DNA from: Lithobates sylvaticus
Lineage: Eukaryota; Chordata; Amphibia; Anura; Ranidae
Assembly: GCA_028564925.1 (NCBI GenBank)
Contig: CM053026.1
Coordinates: forward strand, 609,355,614-609,419,613
DNA: 64,000 nt
Direction: 5' to 3'
This document shows, one piece after another, positions 54,225-64,000 of the stretch. The notes under the pieces were generated by a model. The model did not search any database. It worked only from the letters and a program-made list of their open reading frames with translations, and had not been told where the DNA came from. Position numbers and translations under genes: made by a program. Each line of letters starts with the position of its first letter. Position 1 is the first letter of the stretch.

Positions 54225-57200
54225 TCACTCGTCTTGTCAAGCCATTTTTTATCACCTCGGTAAATGGTCAAAATCTGAACTGTATCGTGCGTTACCGCAC
54301 CGAACTTCTCCTCATGAGAATTGGAGTTCTCCATCATGAAAAGATTGACTTTTTTGTATTGCCCAACTGCACCTCTGAGATCCTTTTGGGCCTACCCTGG
54401 CTCCAACTACATTCCCCTACCCTCGACTGGGCCTCGGGGGACATCAAAAGTTGGGGTTCCTCCTGCCACAGGCATTGCCTCAAAGCGGTACCCACTAAGC
54501 AAGTTTTCATCGCTACCTCTCGGTCTAGTCTCCCCAAACCTTACAGGGACTTTGCTGACGTGTTTTGCAAAAAACAAGCTGAGGTCTTGCCGCCACATAG
54601 ACTCTTCGATTGCCCTATCGATCTTCTTCCTGGGACCACGGCGCCCCGTGGCAGGATCTAACCTCTCTCCATCCCGGAGACAGAAGCTATGACAGAGTAC
54701 GTCCAGGAGAACCTCAAAAGAGGTTTCATCCCCAAGTCTTCTTCCCCTGCTGGAGCAGGATTCTTCTTTGTCGCCAAAAAGGACGGGTCCTTACGTCCCT
54801 GCATTGACTATCGTGGTCTTAACAAGATCACGGTAAAAAATCGCTACCCGCTGCCCCTTATTTCAGAACTTTTTGATCGTTTGCGCGGAGCAAGAATCTT
54901 CACCAAATTGGACCTCCGGGGCGCATATAATCTCATCCGTATCCGTAAAGGCGATGAGTGGAAAACCGCCTTTAACACCCGTGACGGACACTTTGAGTAT
55001 CTTGTCATGCCCATTCGGTTTGTGCAATGCTCTGGCGGTCTTCCAAGACTTTGTGAATGAGATTTTCAGAGACTTGCTATACTCCTGTGTCATTGTCTAT
55101 CTGGATGATATCCTGATTTTTTCCTCTAGCTTGGAGGAACACCGTCTTCAGGTCCGTCAAGTGCTCCAACGGCTTCGGGAGAACCATCTTTACGCCAAAC
55201 TAGAGAAATGTCTCTTTGAACGTTGCAGTCTTCCCTTCCTGGGATACTTGGTCTCTGGACAAGGCCTCCAAATGGACCCGGAGAAACTTTCTGCCGTCTT
55301 GAACTGGCCACGTCCTACCGGACTACGGGCCATCCAGCGTTTCCTTGGATTCGCCAATTACTACCGCCAGTTCATCCCTCACTTCTCCTCCATTGTCGCG
55401 CCTATTGTGGCATTAACCAAAAAGGATGCGAATCCTAGGTCCTGGCCCCCTCCAGCTGAGGAGGCCTTTAACCACCTCAAATCTGTCTTTGCCTCTGCAC
55501 CCGTTTTGTCCAGGCCTGATCCTCGCAAACCGTTTCTCCTGGAAGTCGATGCCTCCTCTGTGGCAGCAGGAGCTGTGCTTCTTCAGAAAGACTCCAAGGG
55601 CAAGAACATCACCTGTGGGTTTTTTTCTAAGACCTTTTCCCCTCCCGAAAATAACTATTCCATTGGAGACCGTGAGTTACTAGCTATTAAGCTAGCACTT
55701 GAGGAATGGAGACACCTTCTTGAGGGATCCGTTCATCCCATCACGATCTGCACGGATCACAAAAATCTCTTTTATCTCCAGTCGGCCCAGCGATTAAACC
55801 CACGCCAAGCTAGGTGGTCATGTTTTTTGCCCGCTTCAACTTTGAGATCCATTTCCGTCCTGCGGACAAGAATGTCAGGGCCGACGCCCTGTCACGTTCC
55901 ACTGATTCTTCTGAGTCCGAGCCCCCTGTACAACACATTATACCTCCTGAGTGTCTGATCTCTTCAGCTCCTGCCTCCTTGGTGCAAGTTCCTCCTGGGA
56001 AGACTTTGGTTCCTCCACGTCTTCGTCTTCAGATCCTCAAATGGGGCCATTCCTCTCATCTGGCCGGTCATCCTGGAATTAGGAAATCCTCCCAACTGAT
56101 TTCCAGGTATTACTGGTGGCCCTCCTTAAAGAAGGATGTGATGGACTTTGTACAGGCCTGTACTATATGTGCTCGAGACAAGACCCCTCGCCAAAAGCCT
56201 GCTGGTCTTCTTCACCCTCTGCATGTGCCTGAACAACCTTGGTCCCACATAGCTATGGACTTTATCACGGACCTTCCTCCTTCCCGCGGCCATACAGCCA
56301 TATGGGTGGTCGTTGATCGTTTCTCTAAAATGGCACATTTTGTCCCCCTTTCTGGTCTCCCTTCTGCACCTAGTCTCGCTAAACATTTCTTCCTCCAGAT
56401 TTTTCATCTTCATGGACTTCCATCTCACATCGTCTCGGATAGAGGCGTTCAGTTCGTGTCCAAGTTCTGGAGGGCCCTCTGCAGTCAACTAAAAGTCAAA
56501 CTGGACTTCTTCTCTGCTTATCATCCACAGTCCAATGGACAAGTGGAGAGAGTCAACCAGATCCTTGGGGCCCACCTGCGACACTTTGTCTCTGCTCGTC
56601 AAGACGACTGGGCTGACCTCCTGCCCTGGGCCGAATTTTCTTACAACCTGAAGGAGTCTGAGTCCTCCTCCAAGTCACCCTTTTTTGTAGTATACGGCCG
56701 CCATCCTCTTCCCCCCCTGCCCATCCCCACTTCTTCCGGAGTCCCGGCCGTAGATGAAGTCACCTAAGAGCTGTCGTCCATCTGGAAGGAGACCCAAAAG
56801 TCGCTTGCCCTGGCCTCTTCTCGCATGAAGAAATATGCGGACTGTAAAAGAAGACCTCCTCCTGTCTTCTCCCCAGGTGACAGGGTGTGGCTCTCCTCCA
56901 GGTACATCAGGTTCCGCATCCCCAGTTACAAGTTGGGTCCCCGCTACCTCGGTCCATTCAAGGTCAAGGCTCGGATCAATTCCGTGTCCTACAAACTACA
57001 TCTTCCCCCTTCCCTCCGCATCCCCAACTCTTTCCATGTTTCCCTCCTCAAACCCTTTATTCTTAATCACTTTTCCCCCAAGGTCACCGCTCCTGCTCCT
57101 GTCTCCGGCTCCTCCGACATCTTTTCCGTTAAAGAGATCCTTGCCTCTAGAACCATCCGAGGTAAACGGTTTTATCTTGTTGATTGGGAGGAGAGGTCCT

Positions 57201-57305
57201 GGGAACCTGAGGGTAACATCATTGACAAGGGTCTCATCCTCAGGTTCTTGAGCTCCAGGAGGAGGGGGAGACCCGGGAAGAGGGGGAGACCCAAGGGGGG
57301 GGTAC
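54225..57305 (+). pseudogene. pol region of the second gypsy element (broken fossil)
   Basis: Recognisable parts: end of the protease region (ILLGLPWLQLHSP, about 54390); reverse transcriptase ([16 protein letters not shown], and a YLDDILIF box near 55100); RNase H (LEVDASSVAAGAVL, TDHKNLFYL); integrase (GHPGIRKSSQLI zinc finger, IAMDFITDLPPS, IVSDRGVQFVSKFW, AYHPQSNGQVERVNQ); and a chromodomain (SVKEIL then LVDWEERSWEPEGN). Several breaks divide it. The order matches the 19.2 kb element, which confirms the same group. Confidence 0.82.
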
Positions 57306-57947
57306 TGTAACGCCGAGCACTCCGGGTGTCCCGTCCAGCCCGGAGCGCTCACGGCGTCTGTCCTCCTGCAGCGCCCCGGCCAGCTCCCCTGGCCGTAGGT
57401 GCTGTTCTGTCTCTGGGATGCGATCCACGCGGCGTCACCAGTCCGCCCGTGGATCGCATCCCACCCTGCTTACCCGTCCCCACCGGCTCTGCTGCCTGCC
57501 TCCTCCTGCGCGCTCATCCCCTCTCCCCAGGCGCGCGCGCGCGGCTCTGCCACCTCTTAAAGGGCCAGCGCACAATTGATTGGTGCCTGGCCCAATTATG
57601 GTTCACCTTTGCTCATATTAACCCACTTCCCCTTCCTGTCTTTGCCGGATCTTGAGTTGCTTTAGTGCCCAGTGAAAGCGTTGTGTTGCCTTGACCTATT
57701 GCTACGTTTGACCTCGCCTCTGCCTTATCCCTGTGTACCTCGCCTGTCTCAGCTGTCAGTGTGGTCGAGTTGCTATAGGAAGATACGACCTGGTTGCTAC
57801 CGCCGCTGCAAGTCCATCCCGCCTTGCGGCGGGCTCTGGTGAAAACCAGTAGCAACATTAGAACCGGTCCTCCAATACAACCCGTGCTATCGCCTCACTG
57901 GCATAGGAGATCCACCTCCAGTCTCCCGCCATACCCCGAGCGTGACA
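57306..57947 (+). repeat. 3' LTR of the second gypsy element
   Basis: 642 bp. It lacks a 59 bp stretch present in the 5' LTR and otherwise differs at about 19 positions by eye. It is preceded by a GGGGGG-rich purine tract. Confidence 0.88.
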
Positions 57948-57952
57948 CGCCC

Positions 57953-58446
57953 CCAGCGTCATGTACGGGCGGTGACGCATGGATGTCCATAAGACATCCA
58001 CCATCAAAGGGGGTGCATGGATGCAGCAACCACCCAACCGTCCAGGATGACCCACACAGCCCACACCTCAATAACGTCAGGGAGACGTCAGTGTATGGGC
58101 GTGGAAAACATGGCGCCGATGTGCAGGTGGCCACCCCCCGTCAACAGACAGGGGAGGACAGCAAGAGATCAGAAACAGAACTCCCCTATGCACATCGCAG
58201 CCCCCAAGCTGGATGGAAACCACCGCCATAAAGGACAAACAGCAAAAGGGGAACAGCGCAGCCCAGCAAAGCCCCCTGGGAGCAGTATGCAAATATAACT
58301 GGCCAAAGGGTGATAATACACTGGATGTAAATTGGACAAAGGCTAGTTTGTGTGGGCTGAATGGGTGTCTTCCACCCGGGTTGAATCAAAGAAGAGAGAT
58401 TAAGGTCTGGTGTGACCCCTCCAACACCTCCATCCCTAATAATGCA
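57953..58446 (-). repeat. Monomer B of the hammerhead array, second part
   Basis: It continues monomer B after the gypsy insertion and matches 49213-49729 of monomer A. It ends at the A-rich monomer junction (GCACAAAAAACAGG). Confidence 0.8.
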
Positions 58447-59861
58447 CAAAAAACAGGAAAAAATAGCCCTGGGACTTTAGATGAGGTGAGAGAGGTTTGG
58501 CCAATGTCCACAGCAAACACTGAGACAAAATCAATTTATTTGTTTCAAAATGTTATGTAACAGAGCGGCAACAACAATGATTGTGAGTTACCCGGCATAG
58601 TGGCCAATGTACACAACACAGATGAAAGTAAATATACAAAGATTTATTACAAATGTTGTACATCCATGAGCAACAATAAAGCTTAAAAGTTGCTAGGTCA
58701 GTGAATACACATACACAATAAGAAAATAAAATATACATACATGTGGACAGAGAAGTATGTAGACATAATACAGATATCAATAATACCCAGCATATACTGG
58801 CATAAAACAAGCATCAATAAAGCCCTATGCATTTCGCGAGACCCTGCTCGCTCTTCAGGGGCGGATGCATAATTGTTGTATCTGCAATGTAAATAGTAAG
58901 ATCAATCAATGTATGTTGTTGATAAATGGGGGCAGGCGGAATAATTGGCAAGAGAGGTCTGAAACAGACCTCATACTTACCGAAGGTCTGAGATAAATCG
59001 CCAAACGCTGGATATCAAAAATGGCAGCCGTGTAGTGCATCCAGCTCGGGAGCTGAGGGGGCGGAACAAACAAAGGCCACAACAGGGGAGCATCCGGAGG
59101 GTCAGCACGGTCTGGATAGGGGTATTTCTCACTGCAGGTCTCCACTTAGCCCCTAAGAATCATGTCTGGAAACTGTCTGCAAGGATGCACGCAGACCAAC
59201 ATAGTTATAAAGCTGGTATGGGCAGAAAGACTATGGGGCAATATAACAATTATATAGATATTACATGTGTATAAAGACAGTGTAACAAACCCAATGGGTG
59301 TCAAGAAAGTAGAAAGGTCGTACCTCAATGGAGTGAAAAAAACCAAGGGTTGTCAGTTTGTTCTTAGAGATGTAACTGCTCTATCCAATCGTCAAGTTGT
59401 AAAGCAAAATCCCACCCGTGCTGAACGTCTATATATACCCACAAGGGCTTGTAGGTGACGCCCCCAGTGTCATGTACGGGCGGTGACGCATGGGTGTCCA
59501 TAAGACATCCACCATCAAAGGGGGTGCATGGATGCAGCAACCACCCAACCGTCCAGAATGACCCACACAGCCGACACCTCAATAACGTCAGGGAGACGTC
59601 AGTGTATGGGCGTGGAAAACATGGTGCCGATGTGCAGGTGGCCACCCCCCGTCAACAGACAGGGGAGGACAGCAAGAGATCAGAAACAGAACTCCCCTAT
59701 GCACATCGCAGCCCCCAAGCTGGATGGAAACCACCGCCATAAAGGACAAACAGCAAAAGGGGAACAGCTCAGCCCAGCAAAGCCCCCTGGGAGCAGTATG
59801 CAAATATAACTGGCCAAAGGGTGATAATACACTGGATGTAAAAAAGTAGTAAAAATATATG
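58447..59861 (-). repeat. Monomer C of the hammerhead array (partial)
   Basis: It matches monomer A up to CACTGGATGTAA (59840) and then has a short unrelated A-rich tail before the right target duplication. It also lacks about 90 bp present in A and B near 59190. On the minus strand this is the 5'-truncated first unit. Confidence 0.78.
58822..58862 (-). ncRNA. Hammerhead ribozyme, monomer C (best match)
   Basis: Minus strand: stem I GCCC/GGGC, CTGAAGA, stem II GCGAG/CTCGC with loop CAGGGT, GAA, stem III AT-GC-AT, cleavage predicted after A at 58826. All three stems pair fully and both boxes match the CUGANGA and GAA consensus. The two-pair stem III is the minimal form described for Penelope-like hammerheads. 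Confidence 0.75.
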
Positions 59862-59876
59862 AAATTTCCTTCCACA
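59862..59876. repeat. Target site duplication, right copy (15 bp), of the hammerhead array
   Basis: Exact match to 48033-48047. Confidence 0.9.
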
Positions 59877-60800
59877 GAGAGTCCCACCCTTATCATACAA
59901 TAACTTAAAGCAGGCCTTCGACTACTGTAGCTGATGCCCTCTTGTATGACAAAGAAAGCTTAGCAAACTCCAGCCAGAACGGAATTGACAAGTCTTATAT
60001 GATTTTGCCAAACTAGGAAAACTCTGCTGGCATTATTGAAACAGGCCATCTCAATGGAGCCAATGCTGCATTGCTAATCTAAGTACACATGGTTAAAGTA
60101 TTTAAGCAATTCTCCACTGATTTCTCAATAGCCTAAGCTAACTATTATTTCTGGGATTTTCCCCAAATTGTTTTTATGTTTTTGTTTTTGCTACTCTTCT
60201 TCTCTTATTGAATTACATTTCAGTCAGTCTCCACTTCACCTCCCACGAAACCCCAATTATCTGAGGCTACTTCACAGTACAACTTGTATTGAATTATATT
60301 TTTCTCACCTAGGCTACCCTCATGACTATTGAACTGGTCTCACTGAACTCTAGAGTACTTATTAGCCCCCGCAAATGCACAACTTTACTAGAAGAATCCA
60401 ACTCTCTGAAAGGGGATAATATTTTCAAGAGACACATTTCATTCAAAGCAAGTCTTCAAAACTACACTTTAAGAATTGTTCCCATATCTTTACAGTGAAA
60501 AACTGATAAAACGATAGCCAGGCAAGATAGCCAAATAATCTACATTTGCTTTTCAGGATTTTATTACTGTGGATGATGCCTACGGCCGATATTTGATTTT
60601 GATTTGTAGAATGAATAATTTGTTGTGTACCTTGGTAAACATATACATTATAAATGTCAAACATAAGCTTCCCTAAAAAAAAAAACTTGAAAAGATTAAA
60701 TCCCATTGTCAAGGCTTATTATTTATAGACTTCAATGCTGTTGGGGACCCACTGTTAAATACCACAGCAACTGACAGAAAAAATTATAATTCACTAAATA
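59877..60800. other. Unannotated stretch
   Basis: No gene or repeat end recognised. It continues the unique-looking sequence that precedes 48033. Confidence 0.4.
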
Positions 60801-61227
60801 GCTTTTTTTTTTTTTTTTTTTATTACATCTTTTTTTTACATTTCCTAACAGACAAACAAAACAAAACAAGACATCATACATGCCGTAGGATTGAGTGCTA
60901 TTCAGCACCTGCTACCCTGCAGGACGTCTCTCCCTCTCTCTCTCTCTGGATACAGGTTATTTATCCTCAGCGATCTTGGAGGCTTTTTCCTGTCCGCTGT
61001 GCTGTTTACCCATACCCTAAATCGAAGGGATTAGTTCCCTCTGAACCTGGTAACAAATTTAAACTGTTGAGAGATTTCTTCTTGGACCATTTGAGACACC
61101 TGTGCTTTGTATTGAACAGACGGCTTTTTGCTCTAAACTCACATGTTTACCCAACAAGTTGTTGATAGGACTACTTATTAAGCTATCCTACTTACTGCTG
61201 GCCTAACTTTTATCTTACGAATCAATC

Positions 61228-61273
61228 GCTCCTGATGAAGCGCTACTTCCAAAAAGCGCGGAACATGTCGAGC
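61228..61273 (+). ncRNA. Hammerhead ribozyme, slightly decayed
   Basis: Stem I GCTC/GAGC, box CTGATGA, stem II GCGCT/AGCGC, second box GGAAC (consensus GAAAC), stem III AC-AT-GT, cleavage site GTC with the cut predicted after 61269. One core position departs from consensus. Confidence 0.62.
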
Positions 61274-61525
61274 AAAACCCTCCAGTAGAAAACGGACCTC
61301 CGCATCAGCTTCACCCTGGTCTTATAGGACTCAGTTTCATCTTTACATACTTTATACATGCAATTCACTAAGAAAGTGGTTCTGTATTACTGCGTATCAG
61401 TATGTTGTACTACAAATGTTAATGGAGTCTACCTTATAGGTGTTAACTAGCTGAAGTTGAGGTCTGATTAGTACTCTCATTCTGTTGATTGTATTTTGAG
61501 CATATGTAATCGCGAATCTATTGCG

Positions 61526-61530
<5 letters not shown>

Positions 61531-61604
<74 letters not shown>
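61531..61604. repeat. (CT)n(TA)n microsatellite
   Basis: A pure CT tract of about 40 bases runs into a TA tract of about 34 bases. Confidence 0.95.
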
Positions 61605-61608
<4 letters not shown>

Positions 61609-62153
61609 TTTAAATAAAACCCTTTTTTTGATACCCTCTAGTAAATGTACTTTTGTGCCTATAAAGTCCACTTATCCTCTAGTTAATCTCTCCTTACAAA
61701 TACTTGCGGGACGTTGGCACATTTTTACCTGACTTAGTCATAACATCACCCTATGACTTTGTCTTCTGAAATGCACACCTTAAATTAAGACATCATACAC
61801 ACTGAACCAATAGTATAATAATACAATTTCAAAATCCAATATATCAATTATTAATCCACAAAGGAAAAAATAAAAGAGCAAACGATTTTTAAAGTAAACA
61901 TTAGTTCCTACTTTCCCCAATGATCCCTGACATTTCTCATATAGGAGCATACCTATTATAATCAATGCCCCCCATGGGCATTTGATGCTGTATACGGTTT
62001 GTCCAGCCACTTTGCCCACACTTTATCATACTTACTAGGACAGCCCCTATTCATGTAAGTATCTCTATACAATGGAAGATTATTATTTACCAATTGTTTC
62101 TAATATGTGAGCGTAGGGGACCGAGGTTTCTTCCAATGCAGCGCAATAGCTTT

Positions 62154-63998
62154 TCATGCATAAAATAATGTTATATTAGTGCACACTATCTCGGACACTA
62201 TGGGAACAATAGTCTCTACCAGACCCAATAGACAGACAGACATTGAGACCGGTAAGGGAACAGAAGTGATAGAGTTCAATAAATCCACCACTTCCACCCA
62301 ATAGATAACTATATATGGACATGTCCAGAATATATGTGTAAAATTCCCCTGATTCGTGCCACATCGCCAACACTCTGAAGAACACACAGGATATATATTT
62401 TTAAGTCTATGTTGCGTAATATATGCTCTATGTACCAATTTATATTGAATCATACGATCTCTTAGGGATATCAAAGATCGCAGAGGAAAATCTCACACAC
62501 CCCTCCAATCATCCATATCTAAATCTGGTATATCTCACACCCACCTAGCTTTGAGAGCCTCTAATGGCAGGATAGAGAATAATATAAGATGAGAATACAA
62601 TCTCAAGGTGGGCTTATCCAGACACTCAGACCTAAGTATTAGTTCTAAAGTGGATTGTCTAATTGTTAAACTATCCTGTGGAAACTGTGCATGAAAGGTA
62701 TGAAGAAGCTTGAAATATCTAAATAAGTAGGAGCTCGGGACATTAAAATTCGAAGTAAGTATAGAGAAGGTAGATGGTTTCCGATCAGTAACCACTTGAG
62801 AAAGTAGTTTAATATTATACTTGGTCCATGCAATAGGCTCTGGTGCTTTAAAAAATTGAGGAAGAGTAGGATTAAACCATAAATGAGCACTTGGAGAAAA
62901 GGCACCCTTAGGATAATGCTTGAATCTAAGACCAGCTTCCCAAGCTTGAATAGTGATAAGCATTGAAGGGGTCAGCTGATATGGCGCCCTACGGCCCCTA
63001 AATAAAAGAGCCTTCAGGGCATCCACAGAGCCTACTACTGCCGCTTCCAATATAGTAGAGGAGTTATATATATCAGGATTCAGCCACCATGCGGCCGTAA
63101 CCAACTGAGTGTCTAAAAAGTATCTATATAGATCCAGGAAGGCTAGTCCTCCTTGCTCACAAGGGTGCATTAGAGTAGTTAATTTGTACCTGGGATTATT
63201 CAACCCCCATAAAAAGGTGAAAAGAGTTTGTTTAATTTTGTAAAAAAGGACATAGGAAGCCACTGAGGAGAGTGTCTACATAAATACATAAATGCGGGTA
63301 TGATTTTCATTTTTTGAAGATTAATACATCCTAATAAAGACAATGGTAGAGACTTCCATACTTTCAATTTCGGCCCAATATCTCCCAGAATCGGCGTCAA
63401 ATTCAGAGGAATAAATTCAGAAGCTTGGTGGGAAATTACAACTCCTAAGTACTTGAAATTCTCCACCCACTGCAGTGGAATATCATTTGAAGCCCTACTA
63501 CGGGCCTCCATATCTATTGGAAACAACAAAGACTTGCTCCAATTTACCTTCAACCCTGTGACTATTGAAAAAGAGTCCAATATCTTCAAAGCCCATTGGA
63601 GAGAGGGTCCAGCATCATTTAAAAATAATAAAAGGTGGTCTGTATATAAGGCTACCCTCTCCTCCAACCAACCAATCCACAATCCCTTAATATTGGGGGA
63701 GGTGTGTAAAGCCTCCGCCACAGGCTCCATAGCAATAGCAAAGAAGGTCGGAGAGAGAGGGCAGTCCTGCCAAGTTCCCCTAAACAATGAAAAAACTGTT
63801 GACAATCCTCCATTATCTTCACTGCAGCTGTTGGATTTCTAAATAAGACCTGCAACCATTTTATAAATACTGTTGGAAAGCCCATTCTACGGAGTACCTC
63901 CCACAAAAAGGGCCACTCCAAAGTATCAAAAGCCTTCTCTATATCTAGGGAGGCAATAACCCTAGAACCTATATTAAGATGTGAAGCATGAATATTAG
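62154..63998 (-). pseudogene. LINE ORF2, reverse transcriptase to C-terminus (decayed, partial)
   Basis: The minus strand from 63998 downward reads RVIASLDIEKAFDTLEWPF, then GTWQDCPLSPTFFAIAMEPV, then a YADD-like box reading YTDH (LLLFLNDAG), GLKVNWSKS and FKYLGVVIS. After these come the thumb and C-terminal parts (FLWGLNNPRYKLTTLMHP, GGLAFLDLYRYF). A C-terminal Cys/His motif with CSSECWRCG and FTHIFWTCP lies near 62350. The catalytic box is changed and there are several frame changes, so the copy is dead. The start lies outside the window. Confidence 0.72.
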
Positions 63999-64000
63999 TA

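Larger units (their letters stand above)
50897..57947 (+). mobile_element. Second Ty3/gypsy element, Tf1/sushi-type chromovirus, broken (fossil)
   Basis: LTRs are 50897-51597 and 57306-57947, with a 5 bp target duplication. They differ by roughly 3 percent by eye plus a 59 bp length difference, so this is clearly older than the 19.2 kb copy. Parts in order: gag (51610-52527), protease region split by a hAT-type insertion (52699-54216), reverse transcriptase and RNase H (about 54690-55850), integrase (about 55860-56767), chromodomain (about 57110-57270) and a purine tract before the 3' LTR. It is broken in several places besides the insertion. Confidence 0.88.
48048..59861 (-). mobile_element. 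Tandem array of hammerhead-bearing retroelement monomers (retrozyme-like, Penelope-linked)
   Basis: Three head-to-tail copies of one sequence are flanked by the 15 bp duplication. Monomer A is 48048-49729. Monomer B is 49730-58446, split by a gypsy element and about 1.66 kb without it. Monomer C is 58447-59840 and is partial. Ribozyme-to-ribozyme spacing is 1,679 bp (A to B) and about 1,666 bp (B to C after removing the gypsy element and its duplication). Ribozymes lie on the minus strand. Read that way, the first unit (C) is 5'-truncated and the array ends at a T-rich junction (CCTGTTTTTT). Nothing long is coded. This fits reverse transcription of a circular or multimeric RNA, as proposed for retrozymes, but those described in animals are much shorter. 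Confidence 0.75.
60881..61786 (+). mobile_element. Single hammerhead-bearing insertion in the LINE 3' region
   Basis: 906 bp flanked by a 13 bp duplication AAGACATCATACA (60868-60880 and 61787-61799). It carries a hammerhead on the plus strand, then CT and TA microsatellites (61531-61604). No coding capacity. The long duplication and ribozyme link it to the 13.5 kb and 48-60 kb insertions. Confidence 0.72.
60804..64000 (-). mobile_element. L1/Tx1-type LINE, 3' half, running off the window
   Basis: A T-run at 60804-60821 is the poly(A) tail of a minus-strand LINE. Its 3' untranslated region holds a later hammerhead-bearing insertion (60881-61786). ORF2 pieces follow at 62154-63921 and the copy continues beyond 64000. 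It is decayed. Confidence 0.7.

Overview
The window looks like intergenic DNA from a large amphibian genome, most likely a true frog (Ranidae). That is inferred from the repeat families: PIF/Harbinger elements with ACACACG-type ends, TTAA-flanked AAGTGG-ended elements, L1/Tx1-type LINEs, Tf1/sushi-type Ty3/gypsy elements with chromodomains, and Penelope-like elements. I see no host gene, rRNA or tRNA gene. Nearly every long reading frame belongs to a mobile element or is an open frame forced by a tandem repeat.

Layout. 0-3.5 kb: two non-autonomous Harbinger-type elements, each carrying a small promoter-to-poly(A) unit. 3.5-4.3 kb: LINE fragment. 4.5-10.6 kb: a truncated three-gene PIF/Harbinger element (MADF protein, Myb/SANT protein, HARBI1-like transposase) whose introns are phase-consistent. 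10.9-17.8 kb: one L1/Tx1-type LINE on the minus strand, split by a solo LTR (11.65-12.77 kb) and a 2.4 kb fold-back insertion with a 14 bp target duplication. 19.2-24.9 kb: a young, largely whole sushi-type gypsy element. 26.8-29.2 kb: a giant palindrome with two divergent promoter units. 29.4-35 kb: a Penelope-like element (minus) with a decayed hammerhead ribozyme and a nested TA-flanked element. 36.7-37.7 kb: TTAA element. 38.2-39.8 kb: an apparently intact Tc1 transposon with IR/DR ends, inside or beside a decayed BED-finger hAT element (to about 43.4 kb). 44.4-46.7 kb: TTAA element with a 20 bp minisatellite. 48.0-59.9 kb: a head-to-tail array of about 1.67 kb monomers, each with a compact hammerhead ribozyme, the whole flanked by a 15 bp target duplication. 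This array was later split by a gypsy element, which was itself split by a hAT-type element. 60.8-64 kb: 3' part of another L1/Tx1-type LINE holding a single hammerhead-bearing insertion.

The strongest lead is the recurring hammerhead-ribozyme retroelement. The 48-60 kb array is a trimer (two full units and one partial) with exact 15 bp target duplications and three ribozymes on the minus strand. Related or decayed ribozymes sit in three other insertions (13.5-15.9, 29.5 and 61.2 kb), and the two of these with clear ends have 13-14 bp target duplications. This fits a Penelope-linked, retrozyme-like element with unusually long monomers. Secondary leads are the three-gene Harbinger element with a shared promoter region, the self-priming design shared by both gypsy elements, the repeated GC-box/TATA/poly(A) unit found four times, and the intact Tc1 copy.
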